A model generated the notes under the pieces. That model saw nothing but the letters and a program-made list of their open reading frames with translations. It did not search any database and was not told the origin of the DNA. This document shows positions 38,017-49,843 of a DNA stretch of 64,000 bases, piece after piece. The stretch covers positions 1 to 64,000 of the forward strand of contig NZ_JALQEM010000001.1 in NCBI RefSeq assembly GCF_023630705.1, written 5' to 3'. The number at the start of each line of letters is the position of its first letter. The stretch's first letter is position 1. Source of the DNA: Caballeronia sp. GAFFF1. GTDB lineage: Bacteria; Pseudomonadota; Gammaproteobacteria; Burkholderiales; Burkholderiaceae. The position numbers and the translations under genes are program-made.

Positions 38017-38504
38017 GGAATGTGATTGCGTATTGTTGGGCATTAAACCTGCTGCGTCGTCGAACCGGCGATTGAAAGAAGCGCGGATTAACTTCGGGTA
38101 ATTACCGATAAATCCGTGCTATTCCGCCGAAACCTGTGCTTTATGCGCAGCGTCAATGTCTCGCTGCCATGCGGTGTTATGCTTGATTCCCCTTAATCGG
38201 CGGCGGATAAAGGTCCGCGTCGAGAAGCGAAAAATCGCGGCGCCCATTGCGGAAAACACGGTAATCAGCAAGGGGACAGGCCGCTTAGTATCTCTTTTTA
38301 ACAGTTTGTTCCTTTGCGGCGCAAGCCACGGCAGGAAGCGCCCGAAGGTCAGCAAGAGTCACGCCCCGGGGACGCCGCACTCGGCTGGTCGACCGCATTT
38401 GCGTGAGCACGCTTGCGCGAAGCGCCCGCGGTCCCGTCGAAACGCCTCTCGCAAGCAGCGTCCGGGCGCACGGTTTTTCATTGCAGAAGAACGGAGACAG
38501 CTCG
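38017..38504. other. divergent intergenic region upstream of pckG
   Basis: No gene is convincing here. A perfect 10-base palindrome GGTAATTACC lies at 38097-38106. Several AT-rich patches could hold promoters for the leftward dehydrogenase and the rightward pckG. The short frame at 38119-38355 on the minus strand has no family match and no ribosome site. Confidence 0.45.
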
Positions 38505-40376
<1,872 letters not shown>

Positions 40377-40393
40377 TCGTCTCCGCGTTGCAT

Positions 40394-40459
40394 CGCCCGG
40401 TGGCTGACGCTGCCGGGCGCGCCTTCCCTTCAAGAAGATGACCGAACGGTCATCTTTCT
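40394..40459 (+). terminator. two hairpins after pckG, probable terminator region
   Basis: A 7-bp GC stem (40394-40400 with 40413-40419) is followed by a perfect 9-bp stem AAGATGACC/GGTCATCTT with a GAAC loop (40435-40456). Only short T runs follow, so termination efficiency is uncertain. The second hairpin could also be a protein-binding dyad for the LysR gene region. Confidence 0.45.
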
Positions 40460-40597
40460 CCGCCCAACGCGTTTCTCAACGATTTTTTCTAAAAACCACG
40501 GCGCGTCCGCAACTTCTGCACGAATCTTCGAGTCCTAGGATAATTCTGAATTGCCTTGCAGCAGGATTTATAGCCGCGTGGCGGCAGGAGTTGTCCC

Positions 40598-41695
40598 ATG
40601 GATCATTTGCAGTCGATGAAGGTGTTTGTTCGCGTGGCCGATCTCGGCAGTTTCGCCCGGGCCGCAAGCGCGATGGACATCTCGAACGCGGTGGCGACGC
40701 GCCACGTCGCCGATCTCGAAAGTCGTCTCGGCACGCGTCTGCTCAACCGCACGACGCGCAGCCTTTCGCTCACGGAATCCGGTCAGGTGTATCTGGAGCG
40801 GGCGCGCCAGATTCTCGATGAACTCGAAGATGTCGAACAGATGGTGGTCGCGCGCAATCACGAGCCGCTGGGTTCGCTGCGCATCGTCGCGCCGGTCGTG
40901 TTCGGGTTGCACAATCTCGCGCCCGTATTGCAGACGTACGCGCAGCGATATCCGAAAGTCGTGCCCGACGTGACGCTGGTGGATCGCCAGGTCGATTTGG
41001 TGGAAGAAGGGTTCGATGTCGGCATCGTCATTGCGCGGCAGGTGAAGAGCGCAAGCGTCGTGACGCGACGCCTGACCACGGGCTGCATGACCGTGTGCGC
41101 GACGCCCGAATACCTCGAAAAGCACGGCACGCCGACGCGGCCGGAACATCTGCTGGAGCATCCGTGCCTGAGCCTGCCGTCCGAATACTGGGGCGACGAG
41201 CGCGTGTTCACGGGTCCGGACGGCGAAGTGCGCGTGCGTCCGCAGAACGTGATCATCGCGAACAATACGGAAATGCTGCGCCAGTTTGCGTTGCTCGGCA
41301 TGGGCATCGCAATTTTGCCGAGCTATCTGATCGGCAACGACATGAATCGCAATCAACTGGTGCGCCTGCTCGGCGACTATCAGTTGCCGCAAGTGGAAAT
41401 CAATGTCGCGTATCCGAGCCGGCGGCACTTGCCCGCGAAGGTGCGCACGTTCATCGATCATCTCGTCGAGCACTTCAGCCAGACGCCGAATCATCAGCTC
41501 GGCGAGCAGTGGATTCGCGATGGCGTCGGCAAGCCGGCGGCCGCGAGCAGCGCGGACGCCCACTACGCCCACGACGATGAAGCCAAAGCGCCGCCGCCCG
41601 CGCCGCGTTCCCGCTCGATGGACGGCGAACTCGGCCCGAAGCTGGCGAAGCCTTCGAGAACGCGAGGGCGTGTGCCGGCAGCGTCGCCGTTCTGA
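40598..41695 (+). CDS. LysR family transcriptional regulator
   Basis: A 365-residue regulator. The N-terminal winged helix-turn-helix is standard (MDHLQSMKVFVRVADLGSFARAASAM, VATRHVADLESRLGTRLLNRTTRSLSLTESG) followed by the two-lobed effector domain (LRIVAPVVFGLHNLAPVL, ILPSYLIGND). The C-terminal 60 residues are extra and rich in Ala, Pro and Arg, longer than the usual 300-residue size. It belongs to the CrgA/DsdC-like branch. Cofactor unknown; the target may be pckG or itself. Transcribed away from pckG in the same direction, then a terminator. Confidence 0.9.
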   Translation: MDHLQSMKVFVRVADLGSFARAASAMDISNAVATRHVADLESRLGTRLLNRTTRSLSLTESGQVYLERARQILDELEDVEQMVVARNHEPLGSLRIVAPVVFGLHNLAPVLQTYAQRYPKVVPDVTLVDRQVDLVEEGFDVGIVIARQVKSASVVTRRLTTGCMTVCATPEYLEKHGTPTRPEHLLEHPCLSLPSEYWGDERVFTGPDGEVRVRPQNVIIANNTEMLRQFALLGMGIAILPSYLIGNDMNRNQLVRLLGDYQLPQVEINVAYPSRRHLPAKVRTFIDHLVEHFSQTPNHQLGEQWIRDGVGKPAAASSADAHYAHDDEAKAPPPAPRSRSMDGELGPKLAKPSRTRGRVPAASPF

Positions 41696-41729
41696 TCGAC
41701 GGCGCGCCTTCAAGCGCGCATCGGATGAA

Positions 41730-41766
41730 AAAAGAGCCCGCGAATCGCTTCGCGGGCTCTTTTGTT
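41730..41766. terminator. bidirectional terminator between the LysR gene and topB
   Basis: A 14-bp stem (41731-41744 with 41749-41762) with a TCGC loop carries a T run on both strands (TTTTGTTT on plus, six T on minus). It serves both converging genes. Confidence 0.9.
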
Positions 41767-41785
41767 TCTAGACCGGCGCGGCGGA

Positions 41786-44446
41786 TCAACTCGCTTTACG
41801 CGCCGCCGTCTTCTTCGCCGCCGCTTTCTTCGCGGGGGCTTTCTTGGCCGCGACCGTCTTCGTCGCCGCCTTCGCCCGCGTCGTCTTCGCGGCTACGGCG
41901 ACGTCGCTATCGCCTTCGTCCGCGCTGTCGGACTGGGCATCGGCGGTCGCGCCGCGCTTCGCCGCCGCTGTCTTCGCGCCCGGCTTGGCCTCTTTCTTCT
42001 CGAATTCGAAGCCGATCTTGCCGTCCGGTTGCTTGACGAGATACGCCTTGAAGTTACGCCCCGTCCGCGACGACTTGAAGTTCGTCAGCAAATCGGTGCG
42101 GCCTTCGTTCAGCAGCTTTTCCATCTGCTCGCGCGCAATCTCCTGTTGCAGGATCACTTTGCCCGAGCGGAAATCGCAGGTCTTCGGATTCGCGACCGAG
42201 TTCTCGCACACGAAACTCATGCCGTGCTCGAACACGCGCGACTGACACTTCGGACACGCGCCGACCGGCGTCTGCTCGGAGAAATCGGGCGGTTCGCCGT
42301 CCTCGCCGCCGGTGTCCTGACCGAAATCGAACTCCAGCTTGAAGTTCTTGATCTCGTCGTCGAACGCGAGCTTGAGAATGGCCGAGAACGGACGACCCAT
42401 CTTGCTGCGGAAACCCGACAGCGGACCGATGGTTTTCTCGCGCAGCAGTTCCTCGACTTCCGGAATCTCGAACTGACGCCCGCCCGGAATCTTCGAGATC
42501 GAGAACTCGCACTTCGTGCAGGCAAAGCGCCGGTAGTTCTCCTTCACCTGCGCGCCGCAATTCGGGCACGGCGTTTCCAGCGTCGCGTAATCGCCGGGAA
42601 TCGTGTCGGAGTCGTATTCCTTCGCGCGCTTCACGATGGTTTGCGTCATGCGCGCGATTTCCTGCATGAACGCATCGCGATGCAGGTTGCCGCGCTCCAT
42701 CTGCGAGAGCTTGTGTTCCCACTGGCCGGTCAGTTCCGGCGCGGTGAGTTCCTCGACACCGAGGCCGCGCAAGAGCGTCATCAACTGAAAGGCCTTGGCC
42801 GTCGGAATGAGCTCCCGGCCCTCACGCACCATGTACTTCTCGCCGAGCAGACCTTCGATGATGGCGGCGCGCGTCGCTGGCGTGCCGAGGCCCTTCGCAG
42901 CCATTGCGTCGCGCAATTCCTCGTCTTCGACGAGCTTGCCCGCGCCTTCCATCGCCGACAGCAGCGACGCCTCGTTGTAACGCGCGGGCGGCTTCGTCAC
43001 GAGCCCATGCGCCTCGACCTTCTCGACGTCGACCGTTTCGCCCTTCTGCACCGGCACGAGATTGCCTTCCTCGCCCGCGGCTTCGCGGCCGTAGACCTGC
43101 AACCAGCCCGGCTCGACGAGCACCTTGCCCTCGGTCTTGAAGTGATGCCCCGAGACTTCGGTGATGCGCGTGGTGACGAGGTATTCCGCCGCCGGGAAGA
43201 ACACGGACAGGAAACGCTTGACCACGAGGTCATACAGCTTCTGCTCGGGCTCGGACAGCGCTTTGGGCGCTTGCAGCGTCGGAATGATGGCGAAGTGGTC
43301 GCTGATCTTCGAATTGTCGAAGATGCGCTTGTTCGGCTTCACCCAGCCCTTGTCGAGCACCTGCTTGGCGAACGGCAAGTAGTTGTTGCTCTCTTTGAGC
43401 ATGGTCAGCGTTTCCTTGACCGTGCCCAGATAGTCTTCCGGCAGCGCGCGTGAATCCGTACGCGGGTAGGTCAGGACCTTGTGCTTTTCATACAGCGCCT
43501 GCGCGAGCCCGAGCGTGTTCTTCGCGGAAAAGCCGAAGCGGCTGTTGGCTTCGCGCTGAAGGCTTGTCAGGTCGAACAAGAGCGGCGACATTTGCGTGGA
43601 CGGCTTCGATTCTTCCGTCACCGTGCCGGTCTTGCCGCGGCACGCCGCGACGACCGACTCGGCCGCCGCGAGGCTCCACAGGCGCGAGTCGCGCTGCTCG
43701 GGATCGTTCTCGACGCGCTTGAACTTCGGGTCGAACCAGCGGCCCTCGTAGAGGCCCTTCGCCGCAATGAATTCCGCGCGCACTTCCCAATAGTCGCGCG
43801 GCACGAACCGGCGAATCTTCTCTTCACGTTCGACGACGATCGACAACGTTGGCGTCTGAACGCGGCCGACGGTCGTCAGGAAGAAACCGCCGCCCTTGCT
43901 GTTGAACGCGGTCATCGCCCGCGTGCCGTTGATCCCGACGAGCCAGTCCGCCTCCGAGCGGCAACGCGCGGCGTCCGCGAGCGGCTGCATGTCGGCGTCG
44001 CTGCGCAGATTCGCGAAGCCTTCGCGGATGGCGGCGGGCGTCATCGACTGAAGCCACAGGCGCTGGATAGGCTGCTTCGCTTTGGCGTGCTGCGCGATCA
44101 GGCGGAAAATCAGCTCGCCCTCGCGCCCCGCGTCGCATGCGTTGATGAGCCGGTCGATATCCTTGCGCTTCAAGAGCTTGGTCAGGACCTTCAGCCGGGA
44201 TTCGCTCTTCGCGATGGGATTCAGATCGAAATGCGGCGGAATCACCGGCAGATTCGCGAAGCTCCATTTGCCGCGCTTGACGTCGTATTCCTCCGGCGCG
44301 GCAATCTCCAGCAGGTGGCCGACCGCGGACGAGAGCACGTAGTCGTCGCTCTCGTAGTACTCGTCATGCTTGGTGAAGCCGCCCAGCGCGCGCGCGATGT
44401 CGTTCGCGACGGAGGGCTTCTCAGCGATGATCAGGGCTTTGGACAT
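41786..44446 (-). CDS. topB: DNA topoisomerase III
   Basis: An 886-residue type IA topoisomerase. The TOPRIM domain opens KALIIAEKPSVANDIARALG and has INACDAGREGELIFRL; the catalytic Tyr is in VLTYPRTDSRALP. Three zinc-ribbon repeats follow near the C-terminus (CPNCGAQVKENYRRFACTKC and CPKCQSRVFEHGMSFVCE). It then has a tail of about 65 residues rich in Lys and Ala (AAKKAPAKKAAAKK) resembling histone H1, which must strengthen DNA binding. TopB decatenates replication and recombination intermediates. Longer than E. coli TopB (653) because of these C-terminal domains, as in other Burkholderia. Confidence 0.95.
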   Translation of the reverse strand: MSKALIIAEKPSVANDIARALGGFTKHDEYYESDDYVLSSAVGHLLEIAAPEEYDVKRGKWSFANLPVIPPHFDLNPIAKSESRLKVLTKLLKRKDIDRLINACDAGREGELIFRLIAQHAKAKQPIQRLWLQSMTPAAIREGFANLRSDADMQPLADAARCRSEADWLVGINGTRAMTAFNSKGGGFFLTTVGRVQTPTLSIVVEREEKIRRFVPRDYWEVRAEFIAAKGLYEGRWFDPKFKRVENDPEQRDSRLWSLAAAESVVAACRGKTGTVTEESKPSTQMSPLLFDLTSLQREANSRFGFSAKNTLGLAQALYEKHKVLTYPRTDSRALPEDYLGTVKETLTMLKESNNYLPFAKQVLDKGWVKPNKRIFDNSKISDHFAIIPTLQAPKALSEPEQKLYDLVVKRFLSVFFPAAEYLVTTRITEVSGHHFKTEGKVLVEPGWLQVYGREAAGEEGNLVPVQKGETVDVEKVEAHGLVTKPPARYNEASLLSAMEGAGKLVEDEELRDAMAAKGLGTPATRAAIIEGLLGEKYMVREGRELIPTAKAFQLMTLLRGLGVEELTAPELTGQWEHKLSQMERGNLHRDAFMQEIARMTQTIVKRAKEYDSDTIPGDYATLETPCPNCGAQVKENYRRFACTKCEFSISKIPGGRQFEIPEVEELLREKTIGPLSGFRSKMGRPFSAILKLAFDDEIKNFKLEFDFGQDTGGEDGEPPDFSEQTPVGACPKCQSRVFEHGMSFVCENSVANPKTCDFRSGKVILQQEIAREQMEKLLNEGRTDLLTNFKSSRTGRNFKAYLVKQPDGKIGFEFEKKEAKPGAKTAAAKRGATADAQSDSADEGDSDVAVAAKTTRAKAATKTVAAKKAPAKKAAAKKTAARKAS

Positions 44447-44615
44447 GACTCAATATGGTTGGGAACTGGCAGCGGCCCCGTTTGGACCGCTATAACGACC
44501 GCTTTATAGCACACGGTTTGCGCCGTGCGCGTCGCGGTTTCGATAACGACGCTCGGCGAAGCGGCGCCCGGGCGCGTTTCAGGACCCGCAATCGGGTCGC
44601 GCCGGTTCGTTTTGT

Positions 44616-44993
44616 CTACGCCGTAGCAAGCGCCGGGCGCAGCTTGGGCGCGCCGGTCATGTCGGGCAAGGCGGTGAGGTCCGTGAGCATGCGCTCGACG
44701 ATTGAGACCTGCGGCAGCACCGTGCCGAAAAATCGGGTCGTGACGGAATCCTCGATGAGAATCGTCGGGAAATTCTCGACGTCCAGGTCATCGAACCGAT
44801 CCGCCTGGTTCTCGATGTCGATCCACGCGAAGCAGATGTCCGGATGCGCGTCGGCCAGTTTATTGAAGCCGTCGCGATAATCCCGGCACGTTCCGCACCA
44901 TTCCGCGCACAGGCAGGCGACGAACAGCGTGCCCGGCACGGCGAGGCGTTCGGCGATTTGTTCGGCGTCGGTATCGAGATTGAACGCGGACAT
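44616..44993 (-). CDS. thioredoxin family protein
   Basis: A 125-residue cytoplasmic protein of thioredoxin fold. The active-site motif is CAEWCGTCRDY (Cys-Gly-Thr-Cys) near residue 32-35, and the cis-Pro FPTILI comes later. No signal peptide is seen. The CGTC centre is close to that of thioredoxin-like stress proteins rather than classical CGPC thioredoxin. It lies between topB and dprA on the same strand. Its substrate is not known. Confidence 0.87.
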   Translation of the reverse strand: MSAFNLDTDAEQIAERLAVPGTLFVACLCAEWCGTCRDYRDGFNKLADAHPDICFAWIDIENQADRFDDLDVENFPTILIEDSVTTRFFGTVLPQVSIVERMLTDLTALPDMTGAPKLRPALATA

Positions 44994-45065
44994 GGGGTTG
45001 AAACAATCCTTTCTTATGGCGAAGCCGTGCGGCGCAATTTCTCGCGAATGTAGCACGAGGCGGGC

Positions 45066-46286
45066 TCAGGAGCGTTCGAGCGCCCCGTACCGGCCCCCCG
45101 GCAGCGCCGCCGCCAGCCCGGCGAGTTCGAGCTGAAGCAGCGCGCCCTGAAGCGCCGCGCCGTCGAGATCGGTACGCTCGGCCAGAATTTCAAGCGTCGC
45201 CGGCGCGTGACCGAGCGCGGCGAGCACGCGTTCGGCGTCCTCCGTCGGCGCGTCGGCAGTCACGCGGGCGGACGCCCACGACGCGCTCGGCGCTCGCGGC
45301 TTGCCGCGCCGGCCCGATGCGGCGCCGTGAGCGGCCGGGAAGCCGAACTCTTCGAGCACGTCTTCCGGCGTCTCGACGAGCTTCGCGCCCTGTTTGATGA
45401 GCCGGTGACAGCCTTGCGACAGCGGCGCGTGAATCGATCCGGGAATCGCGAACACGTCGCGCCCGATCTCGGCGGCAAGGCGCGCGGTGATGAGCGAACC
45501 CGAGCGCATCGCGGCTTCGACGATCAGCACGCCGCTCGACAACCCCGCGATCAGCCGGTTGCGTTGCGGGAAGTTCGCGGACCGCGCAGGCGTGCCGAGC
45601 GGCCACTCCGACAAGATGGCGCCGTCGCGGGCGATTTCGTGCGCGAGCGTGTGGTTGTGAGCCGGATACACGAGATCCGCGCCCGTGCCGATGACGGCAA
45701 TGGTCCCCGCGCGGCCGTCGAGCGCGCCGCGATGCGCGGCCGCGTCGATGCCGAGGGCGAGCCCCGATATGACTGCGAGCCCCGCATCCGACAGCGCCCG
45801 CGCGAAGCGCCGCGCGTCTTCCGCGCCTTGCGGCGTCGCGTTACGGCTGCCGACGATCGCCACCGCCCGCGACTGAAGCACGTCGAGCCGTCCTTTCGCG
45901 TACAGCACGGGCGGCGGGTCGGGCATGGTCAAGAGCGCCTGGGGATAGTCGGCGTCTGCCAGCGTGAGCAGGTGATTGCCGGGCTCCGAGGCCCAATCGC
46001 GCACACATTCAATATAGTCATCGAAGGGAACGCCTTCGATGTCCGCTGGCGGCGCGGTCACGGCTTTCGCAGCGCTTTCGTCGGTGGCGCGGGCGAGCGC
46101 GGCGAAGCTCTCTGACAGCACTTCGAGCGGGCCGCCGAACGCGCCGAGCAACGTGCGCAGCGCGAGCGGGCGCAAGCCTTTCGCGTGCGCGAGCCACAGC
46201 CACGCGCGGAATTCGTCGGATTCGAGTGCCGGCGCGTCGCGTCCAGCAAGGGGCGCCGGGTCGGTCGGCAGGGTGTCGGTCGTCAT
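45066..46286 (-). CDS. dprA: DNA processing protein DprA (Smf)
   Basis: A 406-residue protein. The central Rossmann-like DprA domain shows AIVGSRNATPQGAEDARRFAR, GLALGIDAAAHRGAL and EWPLGTPARSANFPQRNRLIAGLS. The N-terminal region is a SAM-like domain and the C-terminal 60 residues a winged-helix (DprA_WH) domain. DprA loads RecA on incoming single-stranded DNA in natural transformation. I start at the ATG at 46286; the 45 residues upstream are not conserved. It is divergent from def across 197 bases. Length fits the family. Confidence 0.95.
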   Translation of the reverse strand: MTTDTLPTDPAPLAGRDAPALESDEFRAWLWLAHAKGLRPLALRTLLGAFGGPLEVLSESFAALARATDESAAKAVTAPPADIEGVPFDDYIECVRDWASEPGNHLLTLADADYPQALLTMPDPPPVLYAKGRLDVLQSRAVAIVGSRNATPQGAEDARRFARALSDAGLAVISGLALGIDAAAHRGALDGRAGTIAVIGTGADLVYPAHNHTLAHEIARDGAILSEWPLGTPARSANFPQRNRLIAGLSSGVLIVEAAMRSGSLITARLAAEIGRDVFAIPGSIHAPLSQGCHRLIKQGAKLVETPEDVLEEFGFPAAHGAASGRRGKPRAPSASWASARVTADAPTEDAERVLAALGHAPATLEILAERTDLDGAALQGALLQLELAGLAAALPGGRYGALERS

Positions 46287-46483
46287 GTTAAGATTTTTGA
46301 TCCCGTACAAAGAATGAATCGTCGCCCGCCGCGCTGCCGGTCCGTAGCGACGCTGTCTGCCGCTTGCCGGCGGCGTTGAATCCCGTGGATTCGCCCGCAT
46401 ATCTTCGGCAAGCCGCAAGGCCCCCGCAACCTGGCCGAATGGCCGACTTCACCGCGTCGCGGCGCGTGTAGATAATCCGAATC

Positions 46484-46987
46484 ATGGCTCTGCTCAAGAT
46501 ACTCAACTACCCGGATAAGCGGCTGAACAAGGTGGCCAAGCCGGTCGCCGTCGTGGACGACCGCATCCGCAAGCTCGTCGCCGACATGGCCGAGACGATG
46601 TACGCCGCGCCCGGCGTCGGCCTCGCGGCCACGCAGGTGGACGTGCACGAGCGCGTGATCGTCATCGACGTTTCGGACGCGCACGACGAACTGATGGTCT
46701 TCATCAATCCGGAAATTGTCTGGGCGAGCGAGGTCAGGAAAGACTGGGAAGAGGGCTGTCTGTCGGTGCCGGGCATCTACGACATCGTCGAGCGGCCGGA
46801 GCGGGTCCGCGTCAAGGCGCTGAACGAAAAGGGCGAGACGTTCGAGCTCGATTGCGAAGGGCTGCTCGCCGTATGCGTGCAGCACGAAATCGATCACCTG
46901 GACGGACACGTGTTTGTGGAATATCTGTCGCAACTCAAGCAGACGCGCATTCGCGGGAAGATGAAAAAGCTCGAAAAGGCGCTGTAA
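46484..46987 (+). CDS. def: peptide deformylase
   Basis: A 167-residue metal enzyme. Motif 1 GVGLAATQ (46-53), motif 2 EEGCLS with the metal-binding Cys (92) and motif 3 QHEIDHLDG with the two His and the catalytic Glu (134-138) are all present. It removes the N-formyl group from new proteins. It starts the def-fmt pair, 50 bases before fmt, divergent from dprA, the usual arrangement. Confidence 0.97.
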   Translation: MALLKILNYPDKRLNKVAKPVAVVDDRIRKLVADMAETMYAAPGVGLAATQVDVHERVIVIDVSDAHDELMVFINPEIVWASEVRKDWEEGCLSVPGIYDIVERPERVRVKALNEKGETFELDCEGLLAVCVQHEIDHLDGHVFVEYLSQLKQTRIRGKMKKLEKAL

Positions 46988-47037
46988 CCGGCGGTACGAT
47001 TCACGTTTTTGCAGACGCGCCGAACGCGCTTTCTCCG

Positions 47038-48045
47038 ATGACTCAATCGCTGCGTGTGGTTTTCGCCGGTACGCCTGAATTTGCCGCCGCCGCGCTCGCG
47101 GCCATCCACGCGGCAGGCTTTCCGGTTCCTCTCGTTCTCACGCAGCCCGACCGTCCCGCCGGCCGCGGCATGAAGCTGACTGCCAGTCCGGTCAAGCGTT
47201 TCGCGGTCGAGCACGGTCTTCCGGTCGCGCAGCCGACGTCGCTCAGGCGCGCGGGCAAGTATCCGCAAGAGGCGGCGCAAGCCATCGATTTGTTGCGCGC
47301 CACGCCGCACGATGTGATGGTCGTGGCGGCATACGGGCTGATCCTGCCGCAGGAAGTGCTCGATATCCCGCCGCGCGGCGCGATCAATATTCACGCGTCG
47401 CTGTTGCCGCGCTGGCGCGGGGCCGCGCCGATTCATCGCGCGATCGAAGCGGGCGACGCGCAAACGGGCATCACGCTCATGCAGATGGACGCCGGTCTCG
47501 ACACCGGCGCCATGATCCGCGAAGTCCGCACGCCCATCCTTCCAGACGACACCACGGCCACGCTGCACGACCGGCTCGCGCAGATGGGCGCGGAACTGAT
47601 CGTCGCGGCCCTGCGCGATCTGGAACGCGACGGCACGCTTCCCGCCACGCCTCAGCCGGAAGACGGCACCACTTACGCCGAGAAGATCGCGAAGCACGAG
47701 GCGGCGCTCGACTGGCGTCGTCCGGCGGACGAACTCGCGCGGCAGGTCCGCGCGTTCGATCCGTTCCCGGGCGCGTCCGGCACGCTGGACGACACGGCGA
47801 TCAAGGTCTGGTCGGCGCAGCCGCTCGGCAGCGCGCACGGCGCGGCGGGTGCGCAGCAGCCGGGCGTCATCCTGGACGTCTCGCCGGAAGGCATCGTCGT
47901 GGCTTGCGGCTACGGCGCGCTCAAGCTGACGCAGCTTCAGAAGCCGGGCGGCAAGCGGCTCCCGGCGCGCGAATTTCTCGCGGGAACGCCTCTGGTAAAG
48001 GGGCAACGTTTCGCCGTTCACGACGACGCGCGCAGCATAGAATAA
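47038..48045 (+). CDS. fmt: methionyl-tRNA formyltransferase
   Basis: A 335-residue enzyme. The N-terminal formyltransferase domain shows [16 protein letters not shown] and the folate site [20 protein letters not shown] with the catalytic Asn-His; [14 protein letters not shown] carries the catalytic Asp. The C-terminal OB-like domain recognises initiator tRNA. Formylates Met-tRNA for start of translation. Follows def as usual and precedes a LysE-type gene. Confidence 0.96.
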   Translation: MTQSLRVVFAGTPEFAAAALAAIHAAGFPVPLVLTQPDRPAGRGMKLTASPVKRFAVEHGLPVAQPTSLRRAGKYPQEAAQAIDLLRATPHDVMVVAAYGLILPQEVLDIPPRGAINIHASLLPRWRGAAPIHRAIEAGDAQTGITLMQMDAGLDTGAMIREVRTPILPDDTTATLHDRLAQMGAELIVAALRDLERDGTLPATPQPEDGTTYAEKIAKHEAALDWRRPADELARQVRAFDPFPGASGTLDDTAIKVWSAQPLGSAHGAAGAQQPGVILDVSPEGIVVACGYGALKLTQLQKPGGKRLPAREFLAGTPLVKGQRFAVHDDARSIE

Positions 48046-48075
48046 AAAGTCGCTCACGTTTTTCGGGGTTCCCCC

Positions 48076-48723
48076 ATGCTCGGCATCACAGGTTTCGCCT
48101 TCTTTCTCGTCGCCGTGTTCCTGCTGAACGTCACGCCGGGGCCGGACACCGCGTACATCGTCGGGCGCAGCGTTGCGCAGGGACGCGGCGCGGGCATTGT
48201 CTCGGCGCTCGGCATTTCGGCGGGATGCGTCGTGCATACGCTCGCTTGCGCATTCGGCCTCACCGCGATCCTCGCGGCATCCGCGACGGCGTTCACCGTC
48301 GTCAAGATCGCGGGCGCGCTCTATCTGATCTACCTCGGCGTGCGGCTCATCTTCGCGAAGCACGAGGCCGCGAGCGAATCCGCACCGAACAAGGCCAGCG
48401 CCAGGAGCGCGCCGAAGTCGCTCCGTCAGCTTTTCGCGCAAGGCTTCGTGACCAACGTGCTCAACCCGAAGGTCGTGCTCTTCTTCGTCTCGTTTTTCCC
48501 GCAGTTCGTCGCGGCCGACAGCCAGCACAAGACGCTCGCCTTTCTCACGCTCGGCCTCGTGTTCATTGCGATGAGCACCGTCTGGAACAGCTTTGTTGCG
48601 TGGATAGCAGGCAGCGTCACGCAACGCTTCTCCGGCAAACCGGGCGTCAAGCGATGGCTGGATCGCGGCGTGGGCGGCGCGTTCGTCGGTCTCGGCATCA
48701 AACTGGCCACTTCGCACCGATAG
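48076..48723 (+). CDS. LysE family amino acid exporter
   Basis: A 215-residue inner-membrane protein with the LysE/RhtB signature NVTPGPDTAYIVGRSVAQGR and the second-half motif TNVLNPKVVLFFVSFFPQFV. It should export amino acids or derivatives, and it is a paralogue of the exporter at 15218. It starts 30 bases after fmt, probably in the same transcript. It ends at the edge of the htpX promoter region. Confidence 0.9.
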   Translation: MLGITGFAFFLVAVFLLNVTPGPDTAYIVGRSVAQGRGAGIVSALGISAGCVVHTLACAFGLTAILAASATAFTVVKIAGALYLIYLGVRLIFAKHEAASESAPNKASARSAPKSLRQLFAQGFVTNVLNPKVVLFFVSFFPQFVAADSQHKTLAFLTLGLVFIAMSTVWNSFVAWIAGSVTQRFSGKPGVKRWLDRGVGGAFVGLGIKLATSHR

Positions 48724-48750
48724 TTGAATTTTTTGCGGATGCCCCTATCT
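48723..48750 (+). promoter_or_regulatory. candidate heat-shock (sigma32-like) promoter upstream of htpX
   Basis: GTTGAAT (48723-48729) and CCCCTATCT (48742-48750) are 12 bases apart, close to the sigma32 consensus CTTGAAA / CCCCATNT. It lies about 90 bases before the htpX start. HtpX is a heat-shock membrane protease in E. coli, which supports the reading. The spacer is at the short end of the known range. Confidence 0.55.
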
Positions 48751-48840
48751 AACGTTTTGCTTACAATGAGCGTCCCGGCCGACGTGGCCGGGACCACCGC
48801 GCACATGGCGCACCGTGTCTAGGGAGAAGGAGCTCCGCAT

Positions 48841-49695
48841 ATGTTCAACTGGGTCAAAACCGCGATGCTGATGGCAGCGATCACGGCCCTTTTCGTCGTG
48901 ATCGGCGGCATGATCGGCGGGTCGAAGGGCATGATGCTCGCGCTCGTCGTGGCGCTCGGCATGAATTTCTTCTCGTATTGGTTCTCGGACAAGATGGTCC
49001 TGCGCATGTACAACGCGCAGGAAGTCGACGAAACCACCGCGCCGCAGTTCTATCGCATGGTGCGCGAGCTGGCTACGCGCGCGCAGTTGCCGATGCCGCG
49101 TGTCTATCTCATCAACGAAGACGCGCCGAACGCGTTTGCCACCGGCCGCAATCCGGAGCACGCGGCGGTCGCGGCGACGACCGGCATCCTGCGCGTGCTG
49201 TCCGAGCGCGAAATGCGCGGCGTCATGGCGCACGAACTCGCGCACGTGAAGCATCGCGACATTCTCATCTCGACCATCTCGGCGACGATGGCCGGCGCGA
49301 TTTCCGCGCTCGCGAACTTCGCGATGTTCTTCGGCGGGCGCGACGAGGAAGGCCGTCCGGCCAATCCGATCGCGAGCATTGCCGTGGCGATTCTCGCGCC
49401 TATCGCGGGCGCGATGATCCAGATGGCGATTTCCCGTGCGCGCGAATTCGAAGCGGACCGCGGCGGCGCGCAGATTTCGGGCGATCCGCAGGCGCTCGCA
49501 AGCGCGCTGGAGAAAATTCACGCGTACGCGTCGGGCGTGCCGTTCCCGGCGGCGGAAGCGCATCCGGCCACCGCGCAGATGATGATCATGAATCCGCTGT
49601 CGGGTGGCAGCATCGCGAATCTGTTCTCGACGCACCCGGCCACGGAAGAGCGCGTCGCGCGTCTCATGGAAATGGCGCGGACCGGGCGCATGTAA
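48841..49695 (+). CDS. htpX: membrane zinc metalloprotease HtpX
   Basis: A 284-residue inner-membrane protease of peptidase family M48. Two N-terminal helices ([38 protein letters not shown]) precede the catalytic domain with the zinc motif [12 protein letters not shown] and the downstream [14 protein letters not shown] (third ligand Glu). HtpX degrades misfolded membrane proteins with FtsH. GGAGAAGGAG lies upstream of the ATG. The candidate heat-shock promoter and the terminator behind it make it an independent unit. Confidence 0.96.
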   Translation: MFNWVKTAMLMAAITALFVVIGGMIGGSKGMMLALVVALGMNFFSYWFSDKMVLRMYNAQEVDETTAPQFYRMVRELATRAQLPMPRVYLINEDAPNAFATGRNPEHAAVAATTGILRVLSEREMRGVMAHELAHVKHRDILISTISATMAGAISALANFAMFFGGRDEEGRPANPIASIAVAILAPIAGAMIQMAISRAREFEADRGGAQISGDPQALASALEKIHAYASGVPFPAAEAHPATAQMMIMNPLSGGSIANLFSTHPATEERVARLMEMARTGRM

Positions 49696-49720
49696 GCGCG
49701 TCGCATCGGTAGTCGAATAC

Positions 49721-49758
49721 AAGGCCGCTCCGGCATGTCCGGGCGGCCTTTTTGTTTG
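49721..49758 (+). terminator. terminator after htpX
   Basis: An 8-bp arm (49721-49728 with 49743-49750) with a 14-base loop region that can itself pair, followed by TTTTTGTTTGTT. Confidence 0.82.
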
Positions 49759-49843
49759 TTCCCTGCGCACGGGTCGCCTTTGTGGCGCACGTTACAATCG
49801 TCGTTTGATATGCGCGCGCCAGCCGCAAGACTCCCATTTCGAC

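Noticed and set aside
38119-38355. A 78-codon minus-strand frame upstream of pckG
   Set aside because: It has no ribosome site or recognisable domain and lies inside a likely promoter region; not strong enough to call.
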